This document shows, piece by piece, positions 1-8,780 of a stretch of DNA of 10,017 nucleotides. Numbering within the stretch: the stretch's first letter is position 1; the number at the start of each line of letters is the position of its first letter. Made by a program: the position numbers and the translations under genes. Below the pieces are notes generated by a model that worked only from the letters and a program-made list of their open reading frames with translations, did no database searches and was not told the DNA's origin. The stretch comes from CBDULQ01 sp965368115 (GTDB lineage Bacteria > Pseudomonadota > Gammaproteobacteria > SZUA-229), in NCBI GenBank assembly GCA_965368115.1, contig CBDULQ010000130.1:1-10017 (forward strand), written 5' to 3'.

Positions 1-1428
<1,428 letters not shown>

Positions 1429-1450
1429 TACAGTTTTAGAGGATAAAGCC

Positions 1451-2203
1451 ATGTTATCAATCAAAGATCTTCGCGCATCCGTTGAAGGCAAAGAAATTCT
1501 CAAAGGCCTTAACCTGGAAATCAATCCCGGTGAAGTGCATGCCATCATGGGTCCTAATGGTGCGGGTAAGAGTACTCTGTCGCATATCCTGTCCGGCCGC
1601 GAAGGTTATGAGGTTACCGGTGGGGACGTCATTTTCGAAGGTGAGAATCTGCTCGATCTGGAAATCGAAGAACGCGCCCACAAAGGTGTGTTCCTGGCCA
1701 TGCAGTATCCGGTGGAACTGCCCGGTGTGAACAATATGGTGTTCCTGAAGGAATCACTGAATGCAGTGCGCAAAGCCAACGGCGAAGACGAACTGGATTC
1801 GCTCAAGTTCATGAAACTGATTCGCGAAAAAGCCAAGCTGGTCAAGCTGGATGAGAAACTGCTCAAACGTGACGTTAACTCCGGTTTTTCCGGTGGTGAG
1901 AAAAAGCGTAACGAAATTCTTCAGATGGCCATGCTTGAACCCAAGCTGGCGATCCTCGACGAAACCGACTCCGGTCTGGACATCGATGCGCTGCGTATCG
2001 TTGCTGAAGGCGTTAACGCCCTGCGTAGTCCGGATCGCGCAATGATTGTGGTAACTCACTATCAGCGCCTGCTGGATTACATCCAGCCGGACTTCGTGCA
2101 CGTACTGGCGGACGGTAAAATCGTGCGCTCAGGTGACAAGAGCCTGGCGCTTGAACTCGAATCCAAGGGCTATGGCTGGCTGAAGGACGGAGCGGCGGCA
2201 TGA
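1451..2203 (+). CDS. sufC: Fe-S assembly ABC-type ATPase SufC
   Basis: SufC is the soluble ABC ATPase of SufBC2D. ATP-driven SufC dimerisation rearranges SufB and SufD during cluster assembly. It is not a membrane transporter. At 250 residues it has the usual family length. Visible motifs are Walker A GPNGAGKST (34-42), Q-loop Gln85 in AMQYP, signature FSGGE (146-150), Walker B LAILDE (166-171), D-loop SGLD (174-177) and switch His203. The start is ATG 1451, with AGAGGA seven bases upstream. The stop overlaps the sufD start in an ATGA arrangement, which suggests translational coupling. There is no sign of truncation. Confidence 0.98.
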   Translation: MLSIKDLRASVEGKEILKGLNLEINPGEVHAIMGPNGAGKSTLSHILSGREGYEVTGGDVIFEGENLLDLEIEERAHKGVFLAMQYPVELPGVNNMVFLKESLNAVRKANGEDELDSLKFMKLIREKAKLVKLDEKLLKRDVNSGFSGGEKKRNEILQMAMLEPKLAILDETDSGLDIDALRIVAEGVNALRSPDRAMIVVTHYQRLLDYIQPDFVHVLADGKIVRSGDKSLALELESKGYGWLKDGAAA

Positions 2204-3555
2204 GTGAAGCAGTACAACCCCGTGACTGGTTCAAACACATTGTCGAGCAGGGCCAGCAGGGGATAACACCTGACGGTGCCGGCTGGATTCAGGACGCGCG
2301 CCGTGCTGCTCAGGAGTCGCTGGATGAACTGGTGGTGCCGGAACGCAAACAGGAAATCTGGCGTTACTCGAATATCGACAAGCTGTTCAAGAACCAGTTT
2401 GTGCCGGTGGATGATGACCTGACAGCGTTCCACGAAGAAGACCTGGACGAATATCTGCTGTCGGATTTCGACAGCTATCGGGTGGTGATTGCCAACGGTC
2501 GTTGCGTTCCGTTGTTGTCCAATGTGTACGAACTGCCGGAAGGGGTCAGGCTGGGCAGTCTGCGTGCCGCGCTGACCACTGATCCGGATATCATGTCCAC
2601 CTGGTTCGGTCATACCGCACAACATCATCAACATGTGTTCACTGCATTGAATACTGCACTGATCAACGATGGCGTATTCATTCACATCGACAGTGGTGTG
2701 CAACTGGATAAACCGATCGAAGTGGTTTACATGAGCCTGAGCGTGGACGAGCCGTTCATGATTCAGCCGCGTAATCTGTGTGTACTGGAAGAAGGTGCTT
2801 CGGCAACGGTAGTCGAACGCTTTTTGAGCACCGGTGAATCGGTTTATTTCAATAACAACCTGATCGAAATCGTACTCGAAGAAAAAGCGCAACTGAATCA
2901 CTTCCGTCTGCAGGAAGAAAGTCGCCAGGCTTATCACCTGGGCAGTATTTTCCTGTCGCAGAAAGCGTCCAGTGTGTATCGCAATAATAGCATCGCGATG
3001 GGCGGCGGCTGGGCGCGTACCGATTTCAACGTGGATTTCCGTGAAGAGCAGGCCGAGTGTCATTTGCAGGGCCTGTACACGGTGGGTGATAAACAGCTGC
3101 AGGATTTCCATCTTAACATTCGACACAGTGTGCCGAACTGTATGAGTACGGAAAACTTCAAGGGCATCCTGTATGGCCAGGGGCGTGCGGTATTCGATGG
3201 CCTGATCTATGTTGAAAAACAGGCCCAGGGTACTGATGCCCATCTGTCCAATGCCAATCTGATGCTCACCCGCAAGGCGGAAGTCGATACCAAACCGCAG
3301 CTGGAAATCTATGCCGATGATGTGAAATGCAGTCACGGCACTACGGTGGGACAGCTTGACGCGCAGCAGGTGTTTTATTTGCGCTCGCGCGGCATCGATG
3401 AAGCGACTGCACACAAAATGTTGTGTCTGGGCTTTGCCGGCGAGGTGGTCAACGGCATTGAAATCGACGCTTTACGCACATATATAGAAACTCAGGTACA
3501 GAATTCACTGGATACTGTCACCGAGATGGTTTCGGGTGAGAGTGATGATCACTAA
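2200..3555 (+). CDS. sufD: Fe-S cluster assembly protein SufD
   Basis: SufD is the SufB paralogue that completes the SufBC2D scaffold and is needed for iron acquisition and cluster formation at the SufB-SufD interface. This protein has 451 residues, against about 423 in E. coli. The N-terminal helical part (PERKQEIWRYSNID, near residue 50) is followed by the right-handed beta-helix core. The C-terminal SufBD signature contains EIYADDVKCSHGTTVG, with Cys377 and His379; His379 corresponds to E. coli His360, the proposed cluster-interface ligand. ATG 2200 overlaps the sufC stop by 4 bp and has GGAG seven bases upstream. The 3' end runs into the DUF59 gene. The gene that often follows sufD, sufS, is not present. 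The long open frame on the opposite strand (about 2170-3414) is a shadow. Confidence 0.97.
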   Translation: MSEAVQPRDWFKHIVEQGQQGITPDGAGWIQDARRAAQESLDELVVPERKQEIWRYSNIDKLFKNQFVPVDDDLTAFHEEDLDEYLLSDFDSYRVVIANGRCVPLLSNVYELPEGVRLGSLRAALTTDPDIMSTWFGHTAQHHQHVFTALNTALINDGVFIHIDSGVQLDKPIEVVYMSLSVDEPFMIQPRNLCVLEEGASATVVERFLSTGESVYFNNNLIEIVLEEKAQLNHFRLQEESRQAYHLGSIFLSQKASSVYRNNSIAMGGGWARTDFNVDFREEQAECHLQGLYTVGDKQLQDFHLNIRHSVPNCMSTENFKGILYGQGRAVFDGLIYVEKQAQGTDAHLSNANLMLTRKAEVDTKPQLEIYADDVKCSHGTTVGQLDAQQVFYLRSRGIDEATAHKMLCLGFAGEVVNGIEIDALRTYIETQVQNSLDTVTEMVSGESDDH

Positions 3556-3934
3556 ACCGATTAATTTCAGGCGCGATATTGCGGACAACAGTCTGGAACT
3601 CAAGGAGCCCGAGTTCGAGATCAATCCGGATGATCCGCTGGACGAGCAGATCAAGACGGCCATTCGCGGTATTTACGATCCGGAAATATCAGTTAACATC
3701 TATGATCTCGGCCTGATCTATAACATTGATATTAACGACGATGCCGAAGTGCACGTCCAAATGACCCTGACCGCACCGGCTTGCCCGGTGGCAGGCACGC
3801 TGCCGGGCCAGGTGGAATCGGTGATCAAGTCGCTGGACGGCGTCAAGGACGCCACGGTGGAACTGGTCTGGGATCCCCCATGGTCCAAGGACATGATGTC
3901 CGATGAAGCAAAGCTGACCCTGGGACTGTTTTAA
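3545..3934 (+). CDS. sufT: SUF-associated DUF59 (MIP18-family) protein, SufT-like
   Basis: Small DUF59/MIP18-family protein of the kind found inside SUF operons. These proteins are linked to Fe-S protein maturation rather than scaffold chemistry, but their exact reaction is not settled. Read from ATG 3545 it has 129 residues. The conserved blocks are IYDPEISVNIYDLGLIY (near 40-56), MTLTAPACPVAG with Cys80, a DPPW motif and the C-terminal DEAKLTLGLF. A GTG start at 3536 is also possible, but ATG 3545 is preferred because GGTGAG lies just upstream (spacing of four, rather short). The gene overlaps sufD by 11 bp, so it is clearly co-transcribed and probably coupled. It lacks the long N-terminal extension of some SufT proteins, so the symbol is by context and family. 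Confidence 0.88.
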   Translation: MITKPINFRRDIADNSLELKEPEFEINPDDPLDEQIKTAIRGIYDPEISVNIYDLGLIYNIDINDDAEVHVQMTLTAPACPVAGTLPGQVESVIKSLDGVKDATVELVWDPPWSKDMMSDEAKLTLGLF

Positions 3935-3946
3935 CGGGAGTATTGT

Positions 3947-4273
3947 ATGGCTATTCAATTAACAGAATCAGCAGCCGAGCATGTGCTGAACATGCTGGAT
4001 AAACGCGGATCGGGCCTGGGTTTGCGCTTGGGTACCAAAAAATCCGGTTGTACCGGTTTTGCCTACGTGGTCGATTATGCCGATGAAATCAATGACGACG
4101 ATGTGGTGTTCGACACCCAGGGCGTCAAGGTGATCGTCAGCAAGGAACAACTGGAAGCGCTGGATGGTATGACCATCGATTTCCAGAAGAATAATGTCAT
4201 CAACCGGGGTTTCGATTTCATTAATCCGAATGTCAAAGAGATGTGCGGTTGCGGTGAATCGTTCTCGGTATAA
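3947..4273 (+). CDS. sufA: A-type Fe-S carrier protein (SufA/IscA/HesB family)
   Basis: A-type carrier that receives clusters from the scaffold and passes them to apo-proteins in the cytoplasm. The three cluster-ligand cysteines are present: Cys35 in SGCTGFAY, and Cys100 and Cys102 in the C-terminal CGCGESF motif. At 108 residues, with no N-terminal extension, it is nearer in length and cysteine spacing to E. coli IscA (107 aa) than to E. coli SufA (about 122 aa). The SUF-operon location is the reason for calling it sufA. ATG 3947 has GGGAG six bases upstream. It sits 12 bp after the DUF59 gene and 25 bp before sufE, within the same transcription unit. Confidence 0.95.
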   Translation: MAIQLTESAAEHVLNMLDKRGSGLGLRLGTKKSGCTGFAYVVDYADEINDDDVVFDTQGVKVIVSKEQLEALDGMTIDFQKNNVINRGFDFINPNVKEMCGCGESFSV

Positions 4274-4298
4274 GTCGTAACAAGAGATAGTTCGCAAC

Positions 4299-4715
4299 AT
4301 GACCACCCTTGACGAGATCGTCGAAATTTTTGACCTGCTGGGCGACTGGGATCAACGCTATGCTTACCTGGTTGAGCTGGGTGAACAGATGCCCGAAATG
4401 CCGGCGGAAGAAAAAACCGACGACAACAAGGTCAAGGGTTGTATGAGCCAGGTGTGGATCCGCGCTCATCATGATCCGGAGGCGCCCGGCCGCATTATTT
4501 ATCACGGCGATTGCGATACCAGCATCATCAAGGGTGTGCTGGCCCTGCTGGTCGAAATCGCCGCTTCAAGAACCGTAGAGGAAATAGACCAGCTGGACGT
4601 GGATGAGTTCTTCGAGCGTCTGGATCTGGATGAAAATCTTTCCCCAAATCGCCATGTCGGCGTTTATTCCATCGTCGATCTGATGAAAAAACAGGCTCAC
4701 CAACTGGCGGCCTGA
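4299..4715 (+). CDS. sufE: Sulfur acceptor protein SufE
   Basis: SufE accepts persulfide sulfur from the cysteine desulfurase SufS, stimulates it, and hands the sulfur to SufB. The acceptor cysteine is Cys48 in GCMSQVWI, equivalent to E. coli Cys51. The GCxSQVW context separates it from the paralogue CsdE. At 138 residues it is full length, with the SufE fold signature running to LSPNRHVGVYSI near the C terminus; the usual RxNG in that last motif is altered to RHVG. The start ATG 4299 has only a weak AAGAGA about 11 bases upstream. It is the last gene of the suf operon. A sufE present beside no sufS is notable, because its obligate partner must be supplied from elsewhere. Confidence 0.95.
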   Translation: MTTLDEIVEIFDLLGDWDQRYAYLVELGEQMPEMPAEEKTDDNKVKGCMSQVWIRAHHDPEAPGRIIYHGDCDTSIIKGVLALLVEIAASRTVEEIDQLDVDEFFERLDLDENLSPNRHVGVYSIVDLMKKQAHQLAA

Positions 4716-4745
4716 TTTCGCATTTTGTTTCCCGCCTGAACAGGG

Positions 4746-4751
4746 TATGAT
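4746..4751 (+). promoter_or_regulatory. Possible -10 element for nhaA
   Basis: The 71-bp gap between sufE and nhaA contains TATGAT (five of six matches to a sigma70 -10), 35 bp before the nhaA ATG. The possible -35 (TTGTTT, with a 15-base spacer) is poor. No convincing terminator is seen after sufE, so nhaA could use this promoter, suf read-through, or both. Confidence 0.25.
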
Positions 4752-4786
4752 TTCGGCAAACAACAACTACGCTGAAGTCAAAATCT

Positions 4787-5971
4787 ATGCCCATAACTAG
4801 TATCAAGGATTTCCTGCGCCTGGAGGCCGCCAGCGGCATCCTGTTGTTCATTGCCGCGGTACTGGCCATGATTGCAGTGAATTCTCCACTCAATTACCTG
4901 TACAACGTTTTTCTGGATACGCCGGTGGAAATACGCATCGGCGCCTTTCATATCGATAAGCCGCTGCTGTTGTGGGTTAACGACGGTCTGATGGCGGTAT
5001 TCTTCTTTCTCATTGGTCTGGAGCTCAAGCGTGAAGTGTTGAGCGGTGAGATGTCCGATCCGCAGAAAGTGGTGTTACCGGTGGTCGCCGCGGTTGGCGG
5101 TATGGCGATGCCCGCGGTGATATATTCATATATCAACTGGGGTGACCCTGTGGCCATGAATGGCTGGGCTATACCGGCCGCGACGGACATCGCCTTTGCC
5201 CTGGGTGTGCTGTCGTTACTCGGTAGTCGGGTACCTAATTCGCTGAAGCTGTTCCTGCTCACGCTGGCGGTCGCGGATGACCTCGGGGCCATTATTATCA
5301 TCGCGCTGTTTTACACCAGTGATCTGTCCGTGGTGTCGCTCAGTGTCGGTGTTGCAGCACTGGGTGTGCTTTATATGTTGAACCGCCGTGGCGTTGAATC
5401 GGTAGCGCCTTATTTACTGGTCGGTCTGGTGCTCTGGGTGGCTGTACTGAAGTCCGGCGTGCATGCGACTCTTGCCGGCGTGCTGGTGGCCCTGTTTATT
5501 CCTTTGCGCACGTCATCGGGAAGTGGCCGTTCGCCGCTGGGCGAACTGGAGCATGATCTACATCCGTCCGTATCCTATGTGATTCTGCCGCTGTTTGCCT
5601 TTATGAATACTGGTGTTTCACTGGAAGGCCTGTCGCTGGATTCATTTACCGCATCCATTCCACTGGGCATTGCACTGGGCCTGTTCCTGGGTAATCAGAT
5701 TGGTGTGCTGGGTTTTAGCTGGATTACTGTCAAGCTGGGTCTGGCGCGTATGCCAGACAATGTTAGCTGGTTGTCTCTGTATGGTGTGGCGTCTTTGTGC
5801 GGTATCGGTTTCACCATGAGTCTGTTCATCAGTTCGCTCGCCTTCGAGCAGGGTGGTTCGTTCGCGGTGGATGATCGTCTGGGTATCCTGCTGGGTTCGA
5901 TTCTGTCGGCCCTTTATGGTTACGCCATTCTTAAATTCTCATTGAATCGTTCGACAACCGCGAAGTCCTGA
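4787..5971 (+). CDS. nhaA: Na+/H+ antiporter NhaA
   Basis: NhaA exports Na+ or Li+ from the cytoplasm in exchange for protons across the inner membrane, for salt and alkaline-pH homeostasis. The 394 residues (E. coli: 388) form about 12 hydrophobic segments. Key residues visible are Asp134 in ATDIAFALG (E. coli Asp133), the ion-binding pair Asp164-Asp165 in VADDLGA (Asp163-Asp164), Asp66 in WVNDGLMAVFF, the pH-sensor residues Glu79, Arg82 and Glu83 in LELKRE, and His226 in SGVHATLAG (His225). The TM10 lysine of E. coli (Lys300, in GKPLGI) is replaced by Asn303 (GNQIGV), an unusual change. The start ATG 4787 has no strong ribosome binding site (GAAG about ten bases upstream) but gives the normal family N terminus. 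The next gene begins 3 bp after the stop. Confidence 0.96.
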   Translation: MPITSIKDFLRLEAASGILLFIAAVLAMIAVNSPLNYLYNVFLDTPVEIRIGAFHIDKPLLLWVNDGLMAVFFFLIGLELKREVLSGEMSDPQKVVLPVVAAVGGMAMPAVIYSYINWGDPVAMNGWAIPAATDIAFALGVLSLLGSRVPNSLKLFLLTLAVADDLGAIIIIALFYTSDLSVVSLSVGVAALGVLYMLNRRGVESVAPYLLVGLVLWVAVLKSGVHATLAGVLVALFIPLRTSSGSGRSPLGELEHDLHPSVSYVILPLFAFMNTGVSLEGLSLDSFTASIPLGIALGLFLGNQIGVLGFSWITVKLGLARMPDNVSWLSLYGVASLCGIGFTMSLFISSLAFEQGGSFAVDDRLGILLGSILSALYGYAILKFSLNRSTTAKS

Positions 5972-5974
5972 ACC

Positions 5975-6349
5975 TTGGCGCGTAAACTGTTCATCCAGTG
6001 CCCGCAGGCATTCACCGAGTTGCTGGTGAATGCCCTGAACCTTTACGCACAAATGGCCTTTCCCGATAGTGGATCGCCCTGTCAGATGGTGTCGCGGCAG
6101 GCCCTGAGCGATGCCGCGGAGCAGTTCTCCGCAAGCTGGCACGAAACCGGGCAGGGTGAAATCAGCAGCCGTATGCGGCCCATGTTGAATGCCGCGATCA
6201 AAAATTATTTTCAGTTGCTGGCACAGCAGAATAATATGAGCACCGAGCATCAGTGTCAGCTGGTTCTGCAGACGATCAAGTCCGGTCGTATCGATGAGCA
6301 GCAATGGCAGCAGGCCGTCGAACTGGATCGCCTGGCGCAGTTAAAATAG
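5975..6349 (+). CDS. Uncharacterised small protein with TTG start
   Basis: I do not recognise this 124-residue protein. The only start that uses the whole open frame is TTG 5975, three bases after the nhaA stop and in the same frame as nhaA. The first in-frame ATG is codon 27 (6053), which would lose the well-formed beginning. The protein looks soluble, with no signal peptide or membrane segment. It is Gln- and Ala-rich, probably mostly helical, and has cysteines at 9, 36 and 94. Codon use resembles that of the neighbouring genes, which supports real coding. It is probably translated from the nhaA transcript. Its 3' end overlaps the 3' end of convergent polB by 9 bp. Start and function are uncertain. 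Confidence 0.7.
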   Translation: MARKLFIQCPQAFTELLVNALNLYAQMAFPDSGSPCQMVSRQALSDAAEQFSASWHETGQGEISSRMRPMLNAAIKNYFQLLAQQNNMSTEHQCQLVLQTIKSGRIDEQQWQQAVELDRLAQLK

Positions 6350-6371
6350 GCTGATCTGATCCTGGATCAGC
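6341..6371. terminator. Hairpin at the convergent overlap, possible weak terminator
   Basis: A 7-bp perfect stem (GCTGATC at 6350-6356, GATCAGC at 6365-6371) with an 8-base loop sits directly after the stop of the rightward gene and inside the last codons of polB. On the minus strand it is followed by CTATTTTAA, a short U-rich tail, so it may weakly terminate leftward polB transcripts. On the plus strand there is no T-tract. An alternative pairing is the 15-base odd palindrome CTGATCCTGGATCAG (6356-6370). Confidence 0.3.
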
Positions 6372-8701
6372 GGCTCCATGGACTTGCCCAGAATATTGAG
6401 AATGTTATCGCCGATCGGCGTCAGTTGCTTGTCGATGTAATGCTGGTAATCCAGCGGCGACTGTTGGCACTCAAGTGTTTCCGGCCCGTTAATCGTCATC
6501 ACATATTCGATAGTGCCGCGATTCCGGTAACGGGACGGCGCGCCGGTCTGCTGGAATATCTGTTCCGCCTTCAGAGCCGCGCGGACATGGGGCGGGATAT
6601 TTTTCTCATAGTCGGATAATTTGCGGCGCAGGCGTTTACGGTACACGAGTTGTTCGTCCAGGCGGCCCTGTTTTAGATCCTGCACCAGTTCGCGCACATA
6701 CGTCTCATACGGCTGTTCATTGAATATCATCTGGTACAGGCGACGCTGGAAATTGCGCGCCAGTAGCGTCCAGTCGGTGCGTACCGATTCCAGTCCCTTG
6801 AAGATCAGTTTCTCTTCACCATCAATATCCACGAGTCCCGCATAACGTTTTTTGGTGCCCTTGTCCGAACCGCGCATGGTAGGCATGAAAAAACGTTTGA
6901 AATGGGTTTCGTATTCCATTTCAAGAAAACAGTCCATGCCATGTTCATGGCGCATGTAATCCTGCCAATGGAGATTGATGTTTTCGAACAGACCCTGGCC
7001 GATACGATCGGCCTGGCTGTTGTCCAGGGTATCGTAAATGGCGACAAACACCGAGTCGGTATCACCATAGATGACCTGGTAGCCTTCGGCTTCGATGAGC
7101 TTGACGGTCTGCTTGATCAGGTCATGACCGCGCAGGGTAATTGAACTGGTCAGGCGTGCGTCGTGCAGGCGACAGCCCGGGGTGCCAAGCACGCCGTAAA
7201 ACGAATTCATAATGATCTTGATCGCCTGTGACAGGGGTTTGTTGTTGTGCTGCTTGGCGCGGTCGCGGGCCTGCCATAGATCGGCGATGATATCGGGAAG
7301 AATATTGTCCTGTTTGGAAAATCGTGCCCCGTTGTAGCCGGGAACAGTATCCTCTTCACTCTGATGTTTAGCCATGATACGGCCGTAAGGATCGATCTTG
7401 AAAGTGCGAATGATGCTGGGATACAGGCTCTTGTAATCCAGCACCAGCACGCTGTCGTAAATGCCCGGGCGTGAATCCATGACATAGCCACCCGGTGCGC
7501 TGAGCTGGCCGTGGTAATCACCGATGTTCGGTGCGACAAATCCCTTGCGATGCAGCCGGGGCAGATACAGGTTATCGAAGGCGGCTACCGAACCGCCGAC
7601 TCGATCCATTTCCAGTCCGGTGAGGCGAGCGCGTTCCACGGCGAAGCTGATCAGGTCGGCGTAATCGAAGATCTCCATCACCAGCTGGCAGTCTTCCAGG
7701 TTGTAGGCGGCCAGCGACGTTTTGTCTTCGATAAACTGGCGCTTGATTTCTTTTGCCTTGTACAGCGGATCAAGCTGCTCCTGCTGGCTGATCAGTTTGC
7801 CACGACCGAGCAGTGTATTGGCAACCGCATCCAGAGCGAAACTGTCGAATTGCCAGGTGGCGCTTTTCAGTGTGTCGATACCGTCCAGCACCACCCGGCC
7901 CGGTACCAGCATGAAATAATGTTCCGCTTCGTTCTGCGCCTGGCGCCATTGCACGGCCTGTCGATTGCGACCCAGGGTGAATGGCAGCTTCAGCGCGTCG
8001 GCTTTCTGCTGCAAAAAGCGAAAATCGAAATTGATGACATTCCAGCCGATAAAAATATCCGGATCGAATTGTTCCACGTAATCAAGAAAGCGTCGGATCA
8101 GAGTGGCTTCATCGGGCAGGTATTCGATGAGTTCGTCATCGGTATCCTGTCCCCACATCAGCACTCGTTTTACATCGTCACAGATAAACGCAATGGAATA
8201 CAGCTGCTGCGAGTCATAGGCGGTTTCGATATCCAGTGACATGCAACGCAGTTGTGGTGTGAAATCGTCGCCGCGCAAACCCGGATTATGAACCGGCTGC
8301 CCCGGTGTTATTGGCTGGCTGCTGTGAATGGTTACTGGCCCGGTAATGAAACGTTCGGTCAGGTAACGTTCCGGCGGTCGAATGTCGGTTTCCAGCGCGC
8401 GTATTTGATGCTGCTGTAACAGATCGCGAGCCCGATACAGCTGTTGCTGATTGTTGCAGTAAACGCCGGCCACTGATTGTCGATTGAAGGTCTCAAGCTG
8501 CAGCGGTTTGATGGTGATGCCCGGTAACTCGCCAAGCAGGCTGCGCACCTGCTCCAGGTCCGGTTGCTGAATGAAAAATACCGCCTGCTGGCGATCGATG
8601 ATCACCTGCAGGGGACCCTGCTCGGTAGCAAACCATAATTCGAGGCGAATGCCCTGTGGCGTATCGAACCACTGGCGAGTGAGCAGGAAGGCTTTAATCA
8701 C
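6341..8701 (-). CDS. polB: DNA polymerase II (family B, 3'-5' proofreading)
   Basis: DNA polymerase II is a family B polymerase used in DNA repair, restart of stalled forks and translesion synthesis. The 786 residues match E. coli Pol II (783). The exonuclease motifs are present: ExoI DIET (Asp157, Glu159), ExoII NVINFD (Asp226) and ExoIII YNLED (Tyr333, Asp337). The polymerase motifs are also present: motif A DYKSLYPS (422-429), motif B KIIMNSFYG (495-503) and motif C YGDTDS (545-550). The C terminus QISLF fits the beta-clamp binding pentapeptide. The start is GTG at 8699-8701 with no clear ribosome binding site; it is chosen because the N terminus aligns with the family and no better start is seen upstream. 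No LexA-type CTG-N10-CAG box is seen in the 79-bp upstream gap, unlike the SOS-controlled E. coli gene. The hydrolase gene precedes it in the same direction. Confidence 0.97.
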   Translation of the reverse strand: MIKAFLLTRQWFDTPQGIRLELWFATEQGPLQVIIDRQQAVFFIQQPDLEQVRSLLGELPGITIKPLQLETFNRQSVAGVYCNNQQQLYRARDLLQQHQIRALETDIRPPERYLTERFITGPVTIHSSQPITPGQPVHNPGLRGDDFTPQLRCMSLDIETAYDSQQLYSIAFICDDVKRVLMWGQDTDDELIEYLPDEATLIRRFLDYVEQFDPDIFIGWNVINFDFRFLQQKADALKLPFTLGRNRQAVQWRQAQNEAEHYFMLVPGRVVLDGIDTLKSATWQFDSFALDAVANTLLGRGKLISQQEQLDPLYKAKEIKRQFIEDKTSLAAYNLEDCQLVMEIFDYADLISFAVERARLTGLEMDRVGGSVAAFDNLYLPRLHRKGFVAPNIGDYHGQLSAPGGYVMDSRPGIYDSVLVLDYKSLYPSIIRTFKIDPYGRIMAKHQSEEDTVPGYNGARFSKQDNILPDIIADLWQARDRAKQHNNKPLSQAIKIIMNSFYGVLGTPGCRLHDARLTSSITLRGHDLIKQTVKLIEAEGYQVIYGDTDSVFVAIYDTLDNSQADRIGQGLFENINLHWQDYMRHEHGMDCFLEMEYETHFKRFFMPTMRGSDKGTKKRYAGLVDIDGEEKLIFKGLESVRTDWTLLARNFQRRLYQMIFNEQPYETYVRELVQDLKQGRLDEQLVYRKRLRRKLSDYEKNIPPHVRAALKAEQIFQQTGAPSRYRNRGTIEYVMTINGPETLECQQSPLDYQHYIDKQLTPIGDNILNILGKSMEPLIQDQISLF

Positions 8702-8734
8702 GGAGCGGGAAAGGGTTGAGTGAGTAGAGCAGGG

Positions 8735-8770
8735 TCACTGGCCACGTCCGAGCCCGGTCGTGGCCAGTGG
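8735..8770 (-). terminator. Strong hairpin between hydrolase gene and polB
   Basis: A perfect 11-bp inverted repeat, CACTGGCCACG (8736-8746) and CGTGGCCAGTG (8759-8769), encloses a 12-base loop in which CCG and CGG (8748-8750, 8755-8757) can pair further. It begins about 11 bases after the hydrolase stop on the minus strand. There is no following T-run on that strand, so it is not a classical intrinsic terminator. It could stop transcription with Rho, protect the hydrolase mRNA 3' end, or lie in the polB leader. Confidence 0.55.
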
Positions 8771-8780
8771 GAAAACTTCT

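Noticed and set aside
2170..3414. Long open frame (414 codons) on the minus strand opposite sufD
   Set aside because: It mirrors sufD codon structure, its product matches no recognisable family, and sufD is unmistakable on the other strand.
7511..8239. 242-codon open frame on the plus strand opposite polB
   Set aside because: Shadow of polB, whose exonuclease motifs are encoded in this interval.
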